Of a stretch of 64,000 nt of DNA, positions 42,901 through 53,045 are shown in pieces. Position 1 is the first letter of the stretch; each line of letters begins with the position of its first letter. The notes beneath the pieces were generated by a model. It was not told the origin of the DNA. It made no database searches and worked only from the letters and a program-made list of their open reading frames with translations. The stretch is taken from contig OZ024830.1 of assembly GCA_964016985.1 (NCBI GenBank), positions 61,830,550-61,894,549 of the forward strand, in the 5' to 3' direction. Source of the DNA: Anodontia alba (Eukaryota; Mollusca; Bivalvia; Lucinida; Lucinidae). Position numbers and translations under genes: made by a program.

Positions 42901-43900
42901 TATTTGTCCTTTACTTTTCTCGTTGCAATACGCGCCGTTTTTCCAAACTTTTTTTTTATTCAAATCACTATTAGGAAGAATTAGGTAAGTTTATTTTGGC
43001 GTGGCCCCACAAGCGGAATTCCATACCCGCAGTCGTCACGGAAATAGCTTCTTTGCTTGTGAGACCTATTTTTTTTTTCCATTTTAATGACAAAGTAAAC
43101 ATTCTCTTTGACGCCTACGGGTATATAATCTAATGGGATCTCATTTTCCGCTAAAACGCGCACGACCTTCGGCACGTCCAAAACACGCCATTTAAAGAGC
43201 CACTTGTTCGGGAGTCAAATGTTTTGACAGAATCCAAGTTTGAAGATTCGCTAAACAAGTCTGCCATGTTGGTCAAATGCGAATTTTCAGTACCTGACTC
43301 TGAAAATATAAGTGATTGGAATAGGGATTTCAACTCCGTGATACCAGTTTCTGACGGCGGAGAATCGTCGGCCGAAACACCTGCTTCCGACGAAAAAGAA
43401 AATTTACCTGGCGGCGAAAAGTGCGAATTTTCAGTGATTGAGTCTGAAACTGAAAGTGTTGGTGATGTTGACTTCAACTCCGTGATATCAGTATGTATCT
43501 GAAATATTGGATAGGCGTCAGTCGAAACACCTGCTTCCGACGAAAAAGAAGTGTTTGACTGATCTTTTCTACATTCTGGAGACAACTTAATAAAGGACCT
43601 GTCGGGACGAGAATTAAGCTCAATGACTACAGGCATGTGCTCAACTTTTTGTAACATTGGTACAAAGTGGTTTGGACTAAAGTCACGAAGTGAACGAGGC
43701 ACATGCATTTGTACATGACTGTACCCACCGACTGCTCAGACAGCTTTACTTTCCTCCCGATAACTTTCCTACTGAACGGTTCTGCTATAAATTCACTGTG
43801 GTGGGAAATAAGACCGCAAGGGTTTGCCAAGAGCATCGATGTGAGCTAATTCTGAATATGATCCAAGAATGACCGATTCTCTGACAAGTTTTTCATAATT
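39960..43900 (-). pseudogene. MULE-like transposase pseudogene, split by element P4
   Basis: Minus strand. The upstream part (43900-42840) holds a Ser-rich region and MDVPKVVRVLAENEIPLDYI, GVKENVYFVIK and YFRDDCGYG, then KTARIATRKVKDKYEYVPL. After the P4 insertion it resumes with RVSWVSHGGNDKIALVEYI, DKLTTKYDELSLLANHQ and GVDKTFNLCDMHVTVSC at about 40838-40790 (possible first catalytic Asp). FGTDDEKAMVNAI follows at about 40708, then HILCTRH at about 40640-40620 and WTNNNCESLN at about 40360-40330. The order D-K-T-F, T-D-x-E-K-A, C-x-x-H, NN-CES-N parallels MULE-type DDE transposases. The C-terminus is Lys-rich to about 39960. Several frameshifts and stops are present. Family assignment is by motif order only; related uncharacterised proteins are common in molluscs. 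Confidence 0.55.
41229..42806 (-). mobile_element. P4: complete P-type element inside the transposase pseudogene
   Basis: The R end is at 41233 (TTTTTAGCTCACCTGAGCC), with CCGTCGTCCGTCCGTCCGTC at 41267-41287. About nine units of about 165 bp follow: 'cttctctgaaaccatgaggcccagagctta-atatttagtatgtagcaatgtttagtggtcccctacataaatcctgccaatcaagcccctggggtcc-aactggccacgccc'. The L end is at 42770-42806 (CTCAGGTGAGCATTGTGGCCCATAGGCCTCTTGTT). Removing it restores a continuous reading frame of the host pseudogene. Confidence 0.8.
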
Positions 43901-44189
43901 GCTCACTATAACCCTATTGTCACTTATCAAGTCTTATACGTTTTGCACTTGTGGTCATAGAACTATCTGTTAAGAATTATTTCTAGTGATGATCTGTTAA
44001 GAATTATTTCTAGTGATGTTTTCAGCCCGAGTAGCGTATGATTATTTTCTGTACCACTCATCGCCAGTGAAACTGTTCTGTACATGCATTTACCATCAAC
44101 CTTAGAGCCGGATAAAAGTCAAACAAAAGGGCAGGATCTGGAGTAAAGTTTCTGATACTGAATCAACATGTTCAGAGCCCTCGGGGGTG

Positions 44190-44195
44190 GGAGGT

Positions 44196-44226
<31 letters not shown>

Positions 44227-44230
44227 GGCG
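44190..44230. repeat. (GT)n(G)n microsatellite
   Basis: GTGTGTGTGTGTG followed by about 18 G. Low complexity. Confidence 0.9.
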
Positions 44231-44535
44231 GTACGCAGACCTTGTATGAGCAAAGCAAAACCTACAATGTCCTATGAGCGTCCAACAAAGATTCAGATCA
44301 GCCTGCACAACTGCACAGTGTGATAAGAGGCACATTTTGTTTTATTTTGTTTTCATCAGTCTTATGATATATCGCTCTTAAATTTGTGTGCCTGAAGGAA
44401 ACAGTGTTTACCAATTTATGCTCGGAGACATAGGTTGTGGGTACTATGAGGCGGTTCTAACGAGCACCAGCAATCTATGTTTGGGACATTAACAAGAAAA
44501 ATTATCCCAAATATCATTACTAAAAAAATATTCTT

Positions 44536-44654
44536 GATATATAAAATCTATCTATCTACCTGTCTCCCTGTCTGCCTGTCTGTCCGCCCGTCCGTCCGTC
44601 TGCGGTCCTTTAACCTTCTAATCAAAAAAGGTTTTATATTCTTGGTATATAAAA

Positions 44655-44694
<40 letters not shown>

Positions 44695-44802
44695 CTGTCT
44701 GTCTGTCTGTCTGTCTGTTCGTCCGCCCGCCCGTCCGTCTGCGATCCTTTAATCTTCTAATCAAAATCTATCTATCTATCGTTTCTTACGATTTTTTTGA
44801 TA

Positions 44803-44838
<36 letters not shown>
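44536..44838. repeat. (ATCT)n/(CTGT)n/(CCGT)n compound microsatellite, duplicated, then poly-A
   Basis: A block of about 130 bp (ATATAAAATCTATCTATC…CTGTCTGTC…CCGTCCGTC…TGCGGTCCTTTAACCTTC) is followed by a second, expanded copy (ATCT x12, CTGT x6) and a third start at 44765. A run of about 32 A closes at 44838. Confidence 0.9.
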
Positions 44839-44842
<4 letters not shown>

Positions 44843-45025
44843 TCGAAATCCAGCAATTTAGAAATATTTCCTTCATGAAAAATATCATTATTAAATCCAA
44901 GTGGTAAAGGCTTAATCCATTTAAGTTCAAGTTCATGTCTTAAAATATTTTTTTAATCTTTCCGTAGAATTGGACTTATATATAATTTTTTTCAACAGGT
45001 TGAACCAAAATATTACTAAATGATA

Positions 45026-46195
45026 CAGTCACCCCGATGCTTCCTACCAAAGTTCAAGTCAATTGGCCTTTTGCTTTAGGAGAAGAAGTGAAGAATAGAT
45101 TTTCAAGTTGGCGCATATCTTGGATTTCCGATCGGAAAAATATTTAGCCATTTTTGATCTACTAGTCACTCCTATGCTTCCTACCAAGTTTCAAGTCAAT
45201 TAGCTTTTTGGTTCAGGAGAAGAAGCGAAAATAGATTTTCAAGATGGCAGCCATGGCAGCTGTAATGCACCTATTTTTAGAGTTAATTAAAAATGCTGTG
45301 GGTTTGTTTTAACTACTTTATTCCGAACCATACATCAAGCGTTTTTCTTATCTTATAATCACATGTGTGCATATTTCAATAATGCCGCTCATGAATACTA
45401 AGCTCCGCCTCTAGTTCTACTGCATTGGCGGTTAGTCTGTTAACGTATTATCATAAACACTACAGCAGCCATCTTGGATTTCCGACCGGAAAGATTTTAG
45501 CTATTTTTATCTATAAGTCGCCCTAATGTTTTCTACCAAGTTTCAAGTCAGTTGGCCTTTTGGTTCAGGAGAAGAAGCAAAATATAGATTTGCAAGCGGT
45601 CATCTTCGATTTCCGATCAGAAGGACTTTAGCTATTTTATATGTACAAGTCACCTCGATGCTTCCTGTTAAGTTTTAAGTCAGCTGGCCTTTCGGTTCCG
45701 GAGAAGAAGTGAAAAATAGATTTTTAAGATGGCGGCCATCTTGGATATCGGATCGGAACGATATTAGCTGTTTTTGATCTTCAAGTCACCCCGATACTTC
45801 CTACCAAGTTTCGAGTCAATTGGCCTTTCAGTTCTGGAGAAGAAGATCAAAAAAGATTTTCAAGATGGTGACCACCTTTGGTTTCGGGTCGGAATGGTTT
45901 TAGCTATTTTTGATTTACTAGTCAACCGATGCCCCAAATCAAGTTTCGAGTCAGTCTGTTCAACGGTTAAGGAGGACTTGTTGAAAATGTGAAAAGCTAA
46001 CAGACCGACAGACAAACTGACTGACGGACGGACAGGGGATCGCATAAGCTGATTGAACGAACCAAGTTTCGAGTCAATCTGTTCAATGGTTCAGGAAGAG
46101 TTGTTGAAGATGTGAAAAGCTAAAGGATAGACAGATGGACGGACGACATGTAAACGCATAAGCTGACCTGGAGCTTTGCTCCAGGTGAGCTAATA
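45026..46195 (+). mobile_element. P1d element with R end, interrupted by a solo LTR
   Basis: Begins inside a P1 unit (CACCCCGATGCTTCC); the L end is missing. About seven units run to about 45950, then a tail with 'gtcagtctgttcaacggttaaggaggacttgttgaaaatgtg', ACGGACGGACAGGGG-like tracts (46020-46035 and 46136-46145) and the R end GAGCTTTGCTCCAGGTGAGCTAA near 46170-46192. The 45261-45474 segment is a separate insertion. Confidence 0.75.
45256..45479. mobile_element. Probable solo LTR (214 bp) with 5-bp target duplication
   Basis: A P1 unit reading 'aagatggcagccatggcagccatcttgg' is split after GCAGC. The insert (45261-45474) starts TGTAATGCACC and ends CACTACA, then GCAGC is repeated. TGTA…TACA ends and a 5-bp duplication are what LTR retrotransposons leave, and recombination between LTRs would leave one copy. 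Strand is not determined. Confidence 0.7.
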
Positions 46196-46197
46196 AT

Positions 46198-47905
46198 AAT
46201 AACTAGAGACCAAAGTGGGCCAGAAATCGCTCACCTGGATTAGACTGATCATGATATGTTACATTGTGCCAAAGGCAATCTCATCTGACAGCCAAGATGG
46301 CCACCAAGATGGCTATCAAACAGATTGCGTTTAGCAATCCAGAATCTGATATTTGAAGAGTTTCAAGACTGTCACCATGGCCACCATCTTGGACACTGGA
46401 ATTGAACTATATAGCAATTCTTAATCACCATGTCACCCGATGCCTCTTAACAAGTTTTGGCTCTATCTCACTGTGTGTGAGGAGATGTGGTTTGAAGAAT
46501 TTTAAGATGGCCGCCATCTTGGATATGGGAACAAAACTATTGTAGCAATGCTGAATCTCCATAACACTCTAATCCCTTCCATCAAGTTTAAGCTCAATCT
46601 GACGTACCGTTTGGGAGAGGATGTGGTTTGATGAATTTAGCAGTTTTGAATCTTGCCTCCAACCATCTGACTTACCCTTTCAGGAGCAGATGTTGTGTCA
46701 GATTTTCAAGATGGCCACCATGGCGGCCACCTTGGATACTGAAACCGAACTAATTTAGCGATTCTAAATCTCCAAGTCACCCCAATGCCTCCCACCAAGT
46801 TGGGGCTCAATCCGGCTTACCGTTCGGGAGCAGATGTGGTTTGAAGATTTTCAAGATGACCACTGTGGCAGCCATCTTGGATATTGGAACGGCATGATTT
46901 TAGCAACTCTAAATCTCTATGTTGCTCTGATGTCTCCATTAAGTTACAGCTCAGTTCGAATTATGGTTAGGGAGATGTCGTTTGAAGATTTTCAAAACGG
47001 CTGACATGGCGTCCATCTCGGATATCTGATGCCTCTCACCAAGTTTTGGCTCATCTGACAGGATTCGGGAGCAGATGTGGTTTCAAGATTTTCAAGATGG
47101 CCACCAGTACGGCCATCTTGAATAGCGGAATGGAACAATTTTAGCAATTCTGAATCTCTATGTGCTCCGATACTTCCCATCAAGTTTCAGCTCAACATGA
47201 TTTATGGTTTGGTTCGAGATGTCCTTTCAAGATTTTCAAGATGGCCGCCGTAGTGTCCATCTTGGATGTCGGAACTGAATGATTTTAGCAATTCTGAATC
47301 TCTATGTATTTCCGATGCCTCCCATCAAGTTTCGGCTCAATCTGACTTGCAGCTCGGGAGGAGATATCGTTGGAAGAATTTTAAAATGGCCACAGTGGTG
47401 GTCCACTGTGGAAGCCATCTTTGATATCGGAACTGAACGATTTCAGCAATTATGAATCTCTATGTCGCTCCGATGCCTCCCATCAAGTTGCGGCTCAATC
47501 TGACTTATGGTTTGGGAGGAGATATCGTTCAAAGAATTTCAAGAGGGCCGCCATGGCAGCCATCTTGGATACCGGAACAATTTCAGCAATTCTGAATCTC
47601 TATGTCACTCTGATGCCTCACAACAAGTTTTGGCTGAATCCAACATACGGTTGGGGAGGAGATGTCATTTGAAGAATTTCAAGATGACAGCCGTGGCGGC
47701 CATCTTGGATATATGAACGGAGAGATTTTAGCAATTCTGAATCTCCATGCAGCCACATTGCCTCCCACAAAGTTTCAGCTCAATCCAACTTACAAGTCTG
47801 GAGAAGTTGTTGAAAATGTGTAAAACTCACAGCATAAAACAGAATTCCGACAGCAGGCTAGGCATGAGCTGACCTGGAGCAAAGCTCCAGGTGAGCTAGT
47901 AATAA
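46198..47905 (+). mobile_element. P2: complete P-type tandem-repeat element
   Basis: The L end at about 46200 (AACTAGAGACCAAAGTGGGCCAGAAATCGCTCACCTGG) abuts the R end of P1d. About ten units of about 150 bp follow: 'ttttcaagatggccgccatggcggccatcttggata', 'ggaactgaacgattttagcaattctgaatctctatgtc', 'gatgcctcccatcaagttt-ggctcaatctgac'. The end carries 'gttgaaaatgtgtaaaactcacag' and the R hairpin CTGGAGCAAAGCTCCAG followed by GTGAGCTAG. Confidence 0.75.
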
Positions 47906-48078
47906 TAACAATAATCATATTAATAATAATAATACTGCACCGGATAATTGTTCGTTACATTTCAAAACATTAGCGATACACGTATAAACCAGGCTAACAA
48001 CAACAATTGCATCGAAGTTGAAGTATTAGAAATGAGTAAACGTATCTCTGACCAAATGCAGTGGGATGGCTAAAGGTA

Positions 48079-48412
48079 CGATACCTTATCTAGCCGGCCT
48101 CGGTGACTCAGATGGATGCGCCGTCCGACTGGAGACCAGGAGGTCGCGGGTTCAACCCCCTCCGAGGTCGGCAACATTCTTTCGTGGTGATTGATCATGA
48201 AATATTTTCTACGGTCATTCTCTCCCTTCCGCTGATTCTAGAAGGGCAGTTGTCAGTTTCTGGCGAAAGAATGTGCACAATACTGGTTAACCGCTTAGAG
48301 GACTAAGCCTGCCCAGTAAACGTGTGGTTAGGTAAACTGGCCGCGCTCGACATGACCCCATTGGGTTGACTGGGCCGTAAAATCTCAACACAAACAAACG
48401 ATGCCTTATCTA
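48079..48412 (+). mobile_element. tRNA-derived SINE (copy 4) with target duplication
   Basis: Body 48094-48398. It has an A-box-like TGACTCAGATGG and a B-box-like GGGTTCAACCCC, with a full-length body and a tail AACACAAACAAAC. It is flanked by ACGATACCTTATCTA and ACGATGCCTTATCTA, a 15-bp target duplication with one difference. Confidence 0.9.
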
Positions 48413-49775
48413 CTGTATCTCTAGCCTCCAAGGCTAAAGATACTGGACTGTATCTCTAGTCACTGCCATTCGTGAAACCAATAAAATGCTCCAGTAAAAT
48501 ATATTGTGAAAGTTGTTTGTTTATATTTATCTATCATTTAATACCTCTGTCATCAACCTTTGTTGGCTGTAAGAAACATGTTTGAAAACAAACAGATATC
48601 CACATTTTGGGCAGCTAAATGTTTCAATACAATGACACTAGAGATGGATCTCCATCGGTGTGGATAATTCTTTAAAACGGAGGACAGATGAAGCTACTCT
48701 ATCTAGGGTTCCTGTTCTGTCATTGAATATTGCCATGATTATAACCGTGCATTTTGTTTTCAATTCCTTATGAAAAAAATGGGTCTGTGGCAAGGTCTGC
48801 TGCAGAGCTATGACCAAGTTGTCGCAATGATGCAGTAACATTGCCGCAAGGTTGCTGCAGTGTGTTTTTACCATGCAAATGAAGTCTGCCATAAGGTTGC
48901 CGCAGACCTATTGCAAAACTGCGGCAAGCATTTGGCTGTATTATGGGAAAAGGGACTTTACAAAGCTAAAAATATGCATGCGTAGGCTCTCAGGGATGTT
49001 GCTGTTCTAAAATGCGGACACCCTGAACACACAAGACGCCTGCAAATATACCCTATGTTAAGATTTCAGCTCAGATATTTTTTTTTTTATCTTGGATAGA
49101 TATCTGAGCATTTGATACTAATGTTTTATGTATAAGATTAACTTTCTATAACACAGTCCCTTTTAATATGCATCTGTATAGGATATCCCTCCTCAGAGCC
49201 CCATCCTCCCTCCCTGGGCCTCATAAGATTTACTAGCAGATCCCCTATTTAGAGGTTCTAACATTTCTTTTAAAGGAGTCAATAGTTGAAGAGATTTGAC
49301 AACAACAATTTCAGATATGAATAAACATGCTCGTTTGGCTTGCTATTTAATTCAATGCATTTAGATAACTGGTTTCCATGCAGAATCTTATCAAGTCTCT
49401 ATGAATCTTTAGTTCATCCAAAATGAAACTCAGGATTTATGTTTCTAAATTTCTATGCATGATTCTTTATGATCCTGAGTAAAATGTAAAATGGAATTAT
49501 AGTCTTTGAAAAAAAAGGCATATTTCTTTAAAATACTAAGAAATGGAATGTAGAAATATGTAAAATGGAACTATATTCAAATAAAACATTGTATTAACTT
49601 TGAACATACACGGCGATGATAGCTGAATTTTTGGTAGCCCCAGTCACAGATTCTGGCATGATAGATATTTTATTCGTCTAGTTCTCTATGTGTGTGCTAA
49701 CAGTGAAGGCTCTGGTGAGACTGTGCGAATGTTATTTTAAGTAAAATGGCTTGTGAACACTTTTTCTACATGTCA
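48413..49775. other. Unassigned DNA
   Basis: CTGTATCTCTAG is duplicated at 48413-48455. Around 48785-48930 there is a degenerate short repeat (AAGGTTGCCGCAG / TGCGGCAAG) with inverted copies. The remainder is AT-rich with no assignment. Confidence 0.4.
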
Positions 49776-49975
49776 TTTAAACCTTTTACACTTTGCGCAA
49801 ATTTAGCAGACGACAATTGATATTTTCCCAGGAAACAAGATCTGACATTTCATGCACTTTGTCTCAGTCGGAGACAATTTGCATGACATGTCAAATCTTT
49901 TTCCCTGGGAATAAAAGAAAATTATTTCAAAATGCTGTCTGTTGAAAATTGACACAGAGTACTAAGCGTTAACAG
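49776..49975. mobile_element. Foldback MITE with TTAA-like ends
   Basis: Inner inverted repeat: CCCAGG-AAACAAGATCTGACA at 49829 against TGTCAAATCTTTTTCCCTGGG at 49896, plus GACATTTCATGCA…GTCTC / GAGAC…TGCATGACATGTC. Outer edges TTAAACCTTTTACAC and GAGTACTAAGCGTTAA are weak inverted matches. Confidence 0.6.
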
Positions 49976-50645
49976 ATAAGAAAAATACACGTGAAAGCCT
50001 GCGCATCCACACAGACTAACCAGAACCTTTCGCACAACCGGGGTTAAAAACGCAAAAACAACTATCTAACACATACCTCTCAAGAGCAGCTGAAGAGTTA
50101 TACTCGGGTCCATTGAACGCGCACCGCATGCACAGGAATTGAAAATAATCCGCTGACCACTGTTTGAGATTCCACTTAGTTAAATTTGAACATGTATTAT
50201 GCACCCAATTTTCACATTTAGAGCAGAATATGGCATTTTGCGACGTAGTTAGGTGGTTTTCGGCAGGTAAACTCGAACTTCAAAAGATTGAGGACAATGC
50301 TATCTCTTACCTACCATCCTTTCCCCTAGCGAACATATGACCCTATCCCCTCGCCTCACCCTTCCCTCCCACGAACCTAATAATACCCGCCAGTGGATAT
50401 TGGGTCCAAGTACGAACCCATGTCGTATGTATTTGGGTTATATTTTTTGGTGTTTGTTTGATGTTTTTCGGCGTTTCTCGGGGTTTTCGGTGTTTCTCGG
50501 TGTTTTTCGGTCGTTCTAGTAACCGGTTTTCAAATTCTTTGAGACTTCCTTTACAATAAGTTTCTGTCATAACTTGAAAACGGATGCCCAACCCACCTAC
50601 GTTTATAAAATGAAATCTTAAAAAGGAAGCAGCAGTCCATTTTTT
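49976..50645. other. Unassigned DNA with a short G/T-rich repeat
   Basis: At 50440-50520 TTTTTCGG-GTTTCTCGG repeats about four times. No gene was recognised. Confidence 0.4.
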
Positions 50646-51105
50646 ATGCCCCAACTTCGAAAGGTTCGTGGGGCATATTGCTTCTGGGGTGTTCGTCCGT
50701 CCGTCCCTCCGTTCGTCACACTTTTTGATGCATAGCATAATTAAGATACGAACATCCTACTGTTTTGAAATTTCTTGTATGGATTCCTCATGAAAAAATA
50801 GCTGACACATGTTTTTTTTTTTTTTTTTTTTTTTTTATCTCGGCAGGATTATGTCCCTTTCCTGGGTTATTGCCCTTTGAAAAAATATGGATGCAATATT
50901 GTCCGCAAAATATCTCAAAAACTATTTAAACAAGAACCTTGAAACTTGAATAGACTGGCAGTGATGAGTAGATAACCTGATTGACTTTTGAATAAATTTT
51001 GAAAAATACTTCTTCCCTTTGTAATTTGGGCATTTTTATCTTATCAGTAAAATATCTCAAAAACTGTTGGAGCTAGAGACTTGAAACTTGATGAAATGAT
51101 AGATA

Positions 51106-51177
51106 ATAATGAGTATTTGTTTGTGTTGGGGTTTTACGGCCCAGTCAACCCAATGGGTACATGTCATATAATGAGTA
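51106..51177 (-). mobile_element. 52-bp SINE 3' fragment with target duplication
   Basis: The insert 51116-51167 is the complement of the SINE tail (ATGACCC-CATTGGGTTGACTGG, then GCCGTAAAACC-CAACACAAACAAA). ATAATGAGTA lies on both sides (51106-51115 and 51168-51177). It is an extreme 5' truncation of the same family as the full-length copies. Confidence 0.85.
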
Positions 51178-51274
51178 GATGACCTGATTCACTTTTGAAT
51201 AAATTCTGATAAATATTTCATGACTAATGGCCCTTTGTAAATTTGTGCATTTTCCCTTGTCAGCAAAATATCTA

Positions 51275-52912
51275 AACAAGAGGGCCATGATGGCCCTGTA
51301 ACGCTCACCTGAGCAGCATAGCACTTTGAGAGCCTGATCTAGAACTGATCAAGGCAAACATTCTGATCGAAGTTCAAAATGATTATAACAAATTTTTCTG
51401 CTGATTTGGCGTGGTGACCTAGTTTTTGATACCAAGCGACCCAGTTTTGAACTTGACCTAGAACTCATCAAGACAAACATTTTGTGCAAGATTCATGATG
51501 ATTGCTTGAAAAATGTGACCGCTAGAGTGATAACAAGATTTTACACTTATTTGGCCAGGTGACCTAGTTTTTGACCCCGGGTGCTCCAGTTTCGAACTTG
51601 ACCTAGAAATCATCAAGACAAACATTTTGAGCCAGATTCATGATGATTGTTTCAAAAATGTGACCGCTAAAGTGTTAAAAAAGTTTTCTGCTGATTTAAC
51701 CCGGTGACCTAGTTTTTGACCCCAAGTGACCCAGTTTCGAACCTGACCTAGAAATCATCAAGACAAACATTTTGAGCAAGATTCATGATTATTGCTTCAA
51801 AAATGTGACCGCTAGAGTGTTAACAAGGTTTTCTGCTGATTTGGCCCGGTGACCTAGTTTTTGACTCCAAGTGACCCAGTTTTGACCACGACCTATAAAT
51901 CATCAAGACAAACATTTTGAGCAAGATTCATGATGATTGCTTAAAAAATGTGACTGCTAGAGTGTTAAAAAAGTTTTCTGCTGATCTGGCCAGGTGACCT
52001 AGTTTTTGACCCCAAGTGACCCAGTTTTGAACTTGACCTAGAAAGCATCAAGACAAACATATTGAGCAAGATTCATGATGATTGCTTAAAAAATGTGACC
52101 GCTAGAGTGTTAACAAGGTTTTCTTCTGATTTGGCCCAGTGACCTAGTTTTTGACCCCAAGTGACCCAGTTTCGACCTTGACCTAGAAATCATCAAGACA
52201 AACATATTGAGCAAGATTCATGATGATTGCTTCAAAATGTGACCGCTAGAGTGTTAACAAGGTTTTCTGCTGGTCTGGCCCGGTGGCCTAGTTTTTGACC
52301 CCAAGTGACCCAGTTTTGAACTTGACCTAGAAATCATCAGGACAAACATATTGAGCAAGATTCATGATGATTGCTTCAAAAATGTGACTGCTAGAGTGTT
52401 AACAAAGTCTTCTGCTATCTGGCCAGGTGACCTAGTTTTTGACCCCAGGTGACCCAGTTTCGAACTTGACCTAGAAATCAAGACAAATATATTGAGCAAG
52501 ATTCATGATGATTGCTTCAAAAATGTGACCGCTAGAGTGTTAACAAGGTTTTCTGCTGATCTGGCCCGGTGACCTAGTTTTTGACCCCAAGTGACCCAGT
52601 TTCGGAATTGACCTAGATTTAATAGAGGCAAACATTTTGAGCAAGTTTCATCAAGATTGGGTCAAAATTATGACCTGTAGAGTGTTAACAAGTTTTTCCT
52701 TTGATTTGACCTGGTGGCCTAGTTTTTGACCCCAAGTAACCCAGTATCGAACTTGACTAGATTTCATAGAGGCAAACATTCTGACCAAGTTTCATCAAGA
52801 TTGGGTCAAAACTGTGACCTCTAGAGTGTTAACAAACTAATTGTTGACGACGGACGACGGACATAGGGTGATGACAATAGCTCATCCTGAGCTTATGCTC
52901 AGGTGAGCTAAA
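51275..52912 (+). mobile_element. P5: complete P-type element nested in family Q
   Basis: The L end AACAAGAGGGCCATGATGGC…CGCTCACCTGAGC is followed by about ten units of about 145 bp: 'ggtgacctagtttttgaccccaagtgacccagtttcgaacttgacctagaaatcatcaagacaaacattttgagcaagattcatgatgattgcttcaaaaatgtgaccgctagagtgttaacaaggttttctgctgatttggcc'. The R end is GACGACGGACGACGGAC and TCCTGAGCTTATGCTCAGGTGAGCTAA. It splits the Q phrase 'cagcaaaatatct|aaaaactattg' with no duplication beyond A residues. Confidence 0.8.
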
Positions 52913-53045
52913 AACTATTGAAGCTGGGGCCTTGAAACTTGATGAAATATATTGGCAATGATGAGAAGATGACCTGAATAACTTTTGAATAAATTCCGAA
53001 AAATAGTTCATGAGTTGGCATTTTCTCCTTGTCAGCAAAATCTCT

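Larger units (their letters stand above)
50646..53045. mobile_element. Family Q element (second locus), interrupted by P5
   Basis: Opens with a hairpin TATGCCCCAACTTCG / CGTGGGGCATA at 50646-50680, then GTTCGTCCGTCCGTCC. Units are the reverse complement of those at 18.2-20.2 kb ('cagcaaaatatctcaaaaactgttggagctagagacttgaaacttgat'). A poly-T run sits at 50811-50836. It holds a SINE fragment (51116-51167) and P5 (about 51275-52912), and passes into family R near 53045. Confidence 0.65.

Noticed and set aside
43224..43502. 92-codon plus-strand open frame
   Set aside because: Antisense shadow of the Ser-rich minus-strand frame of the transposase pseudogene.
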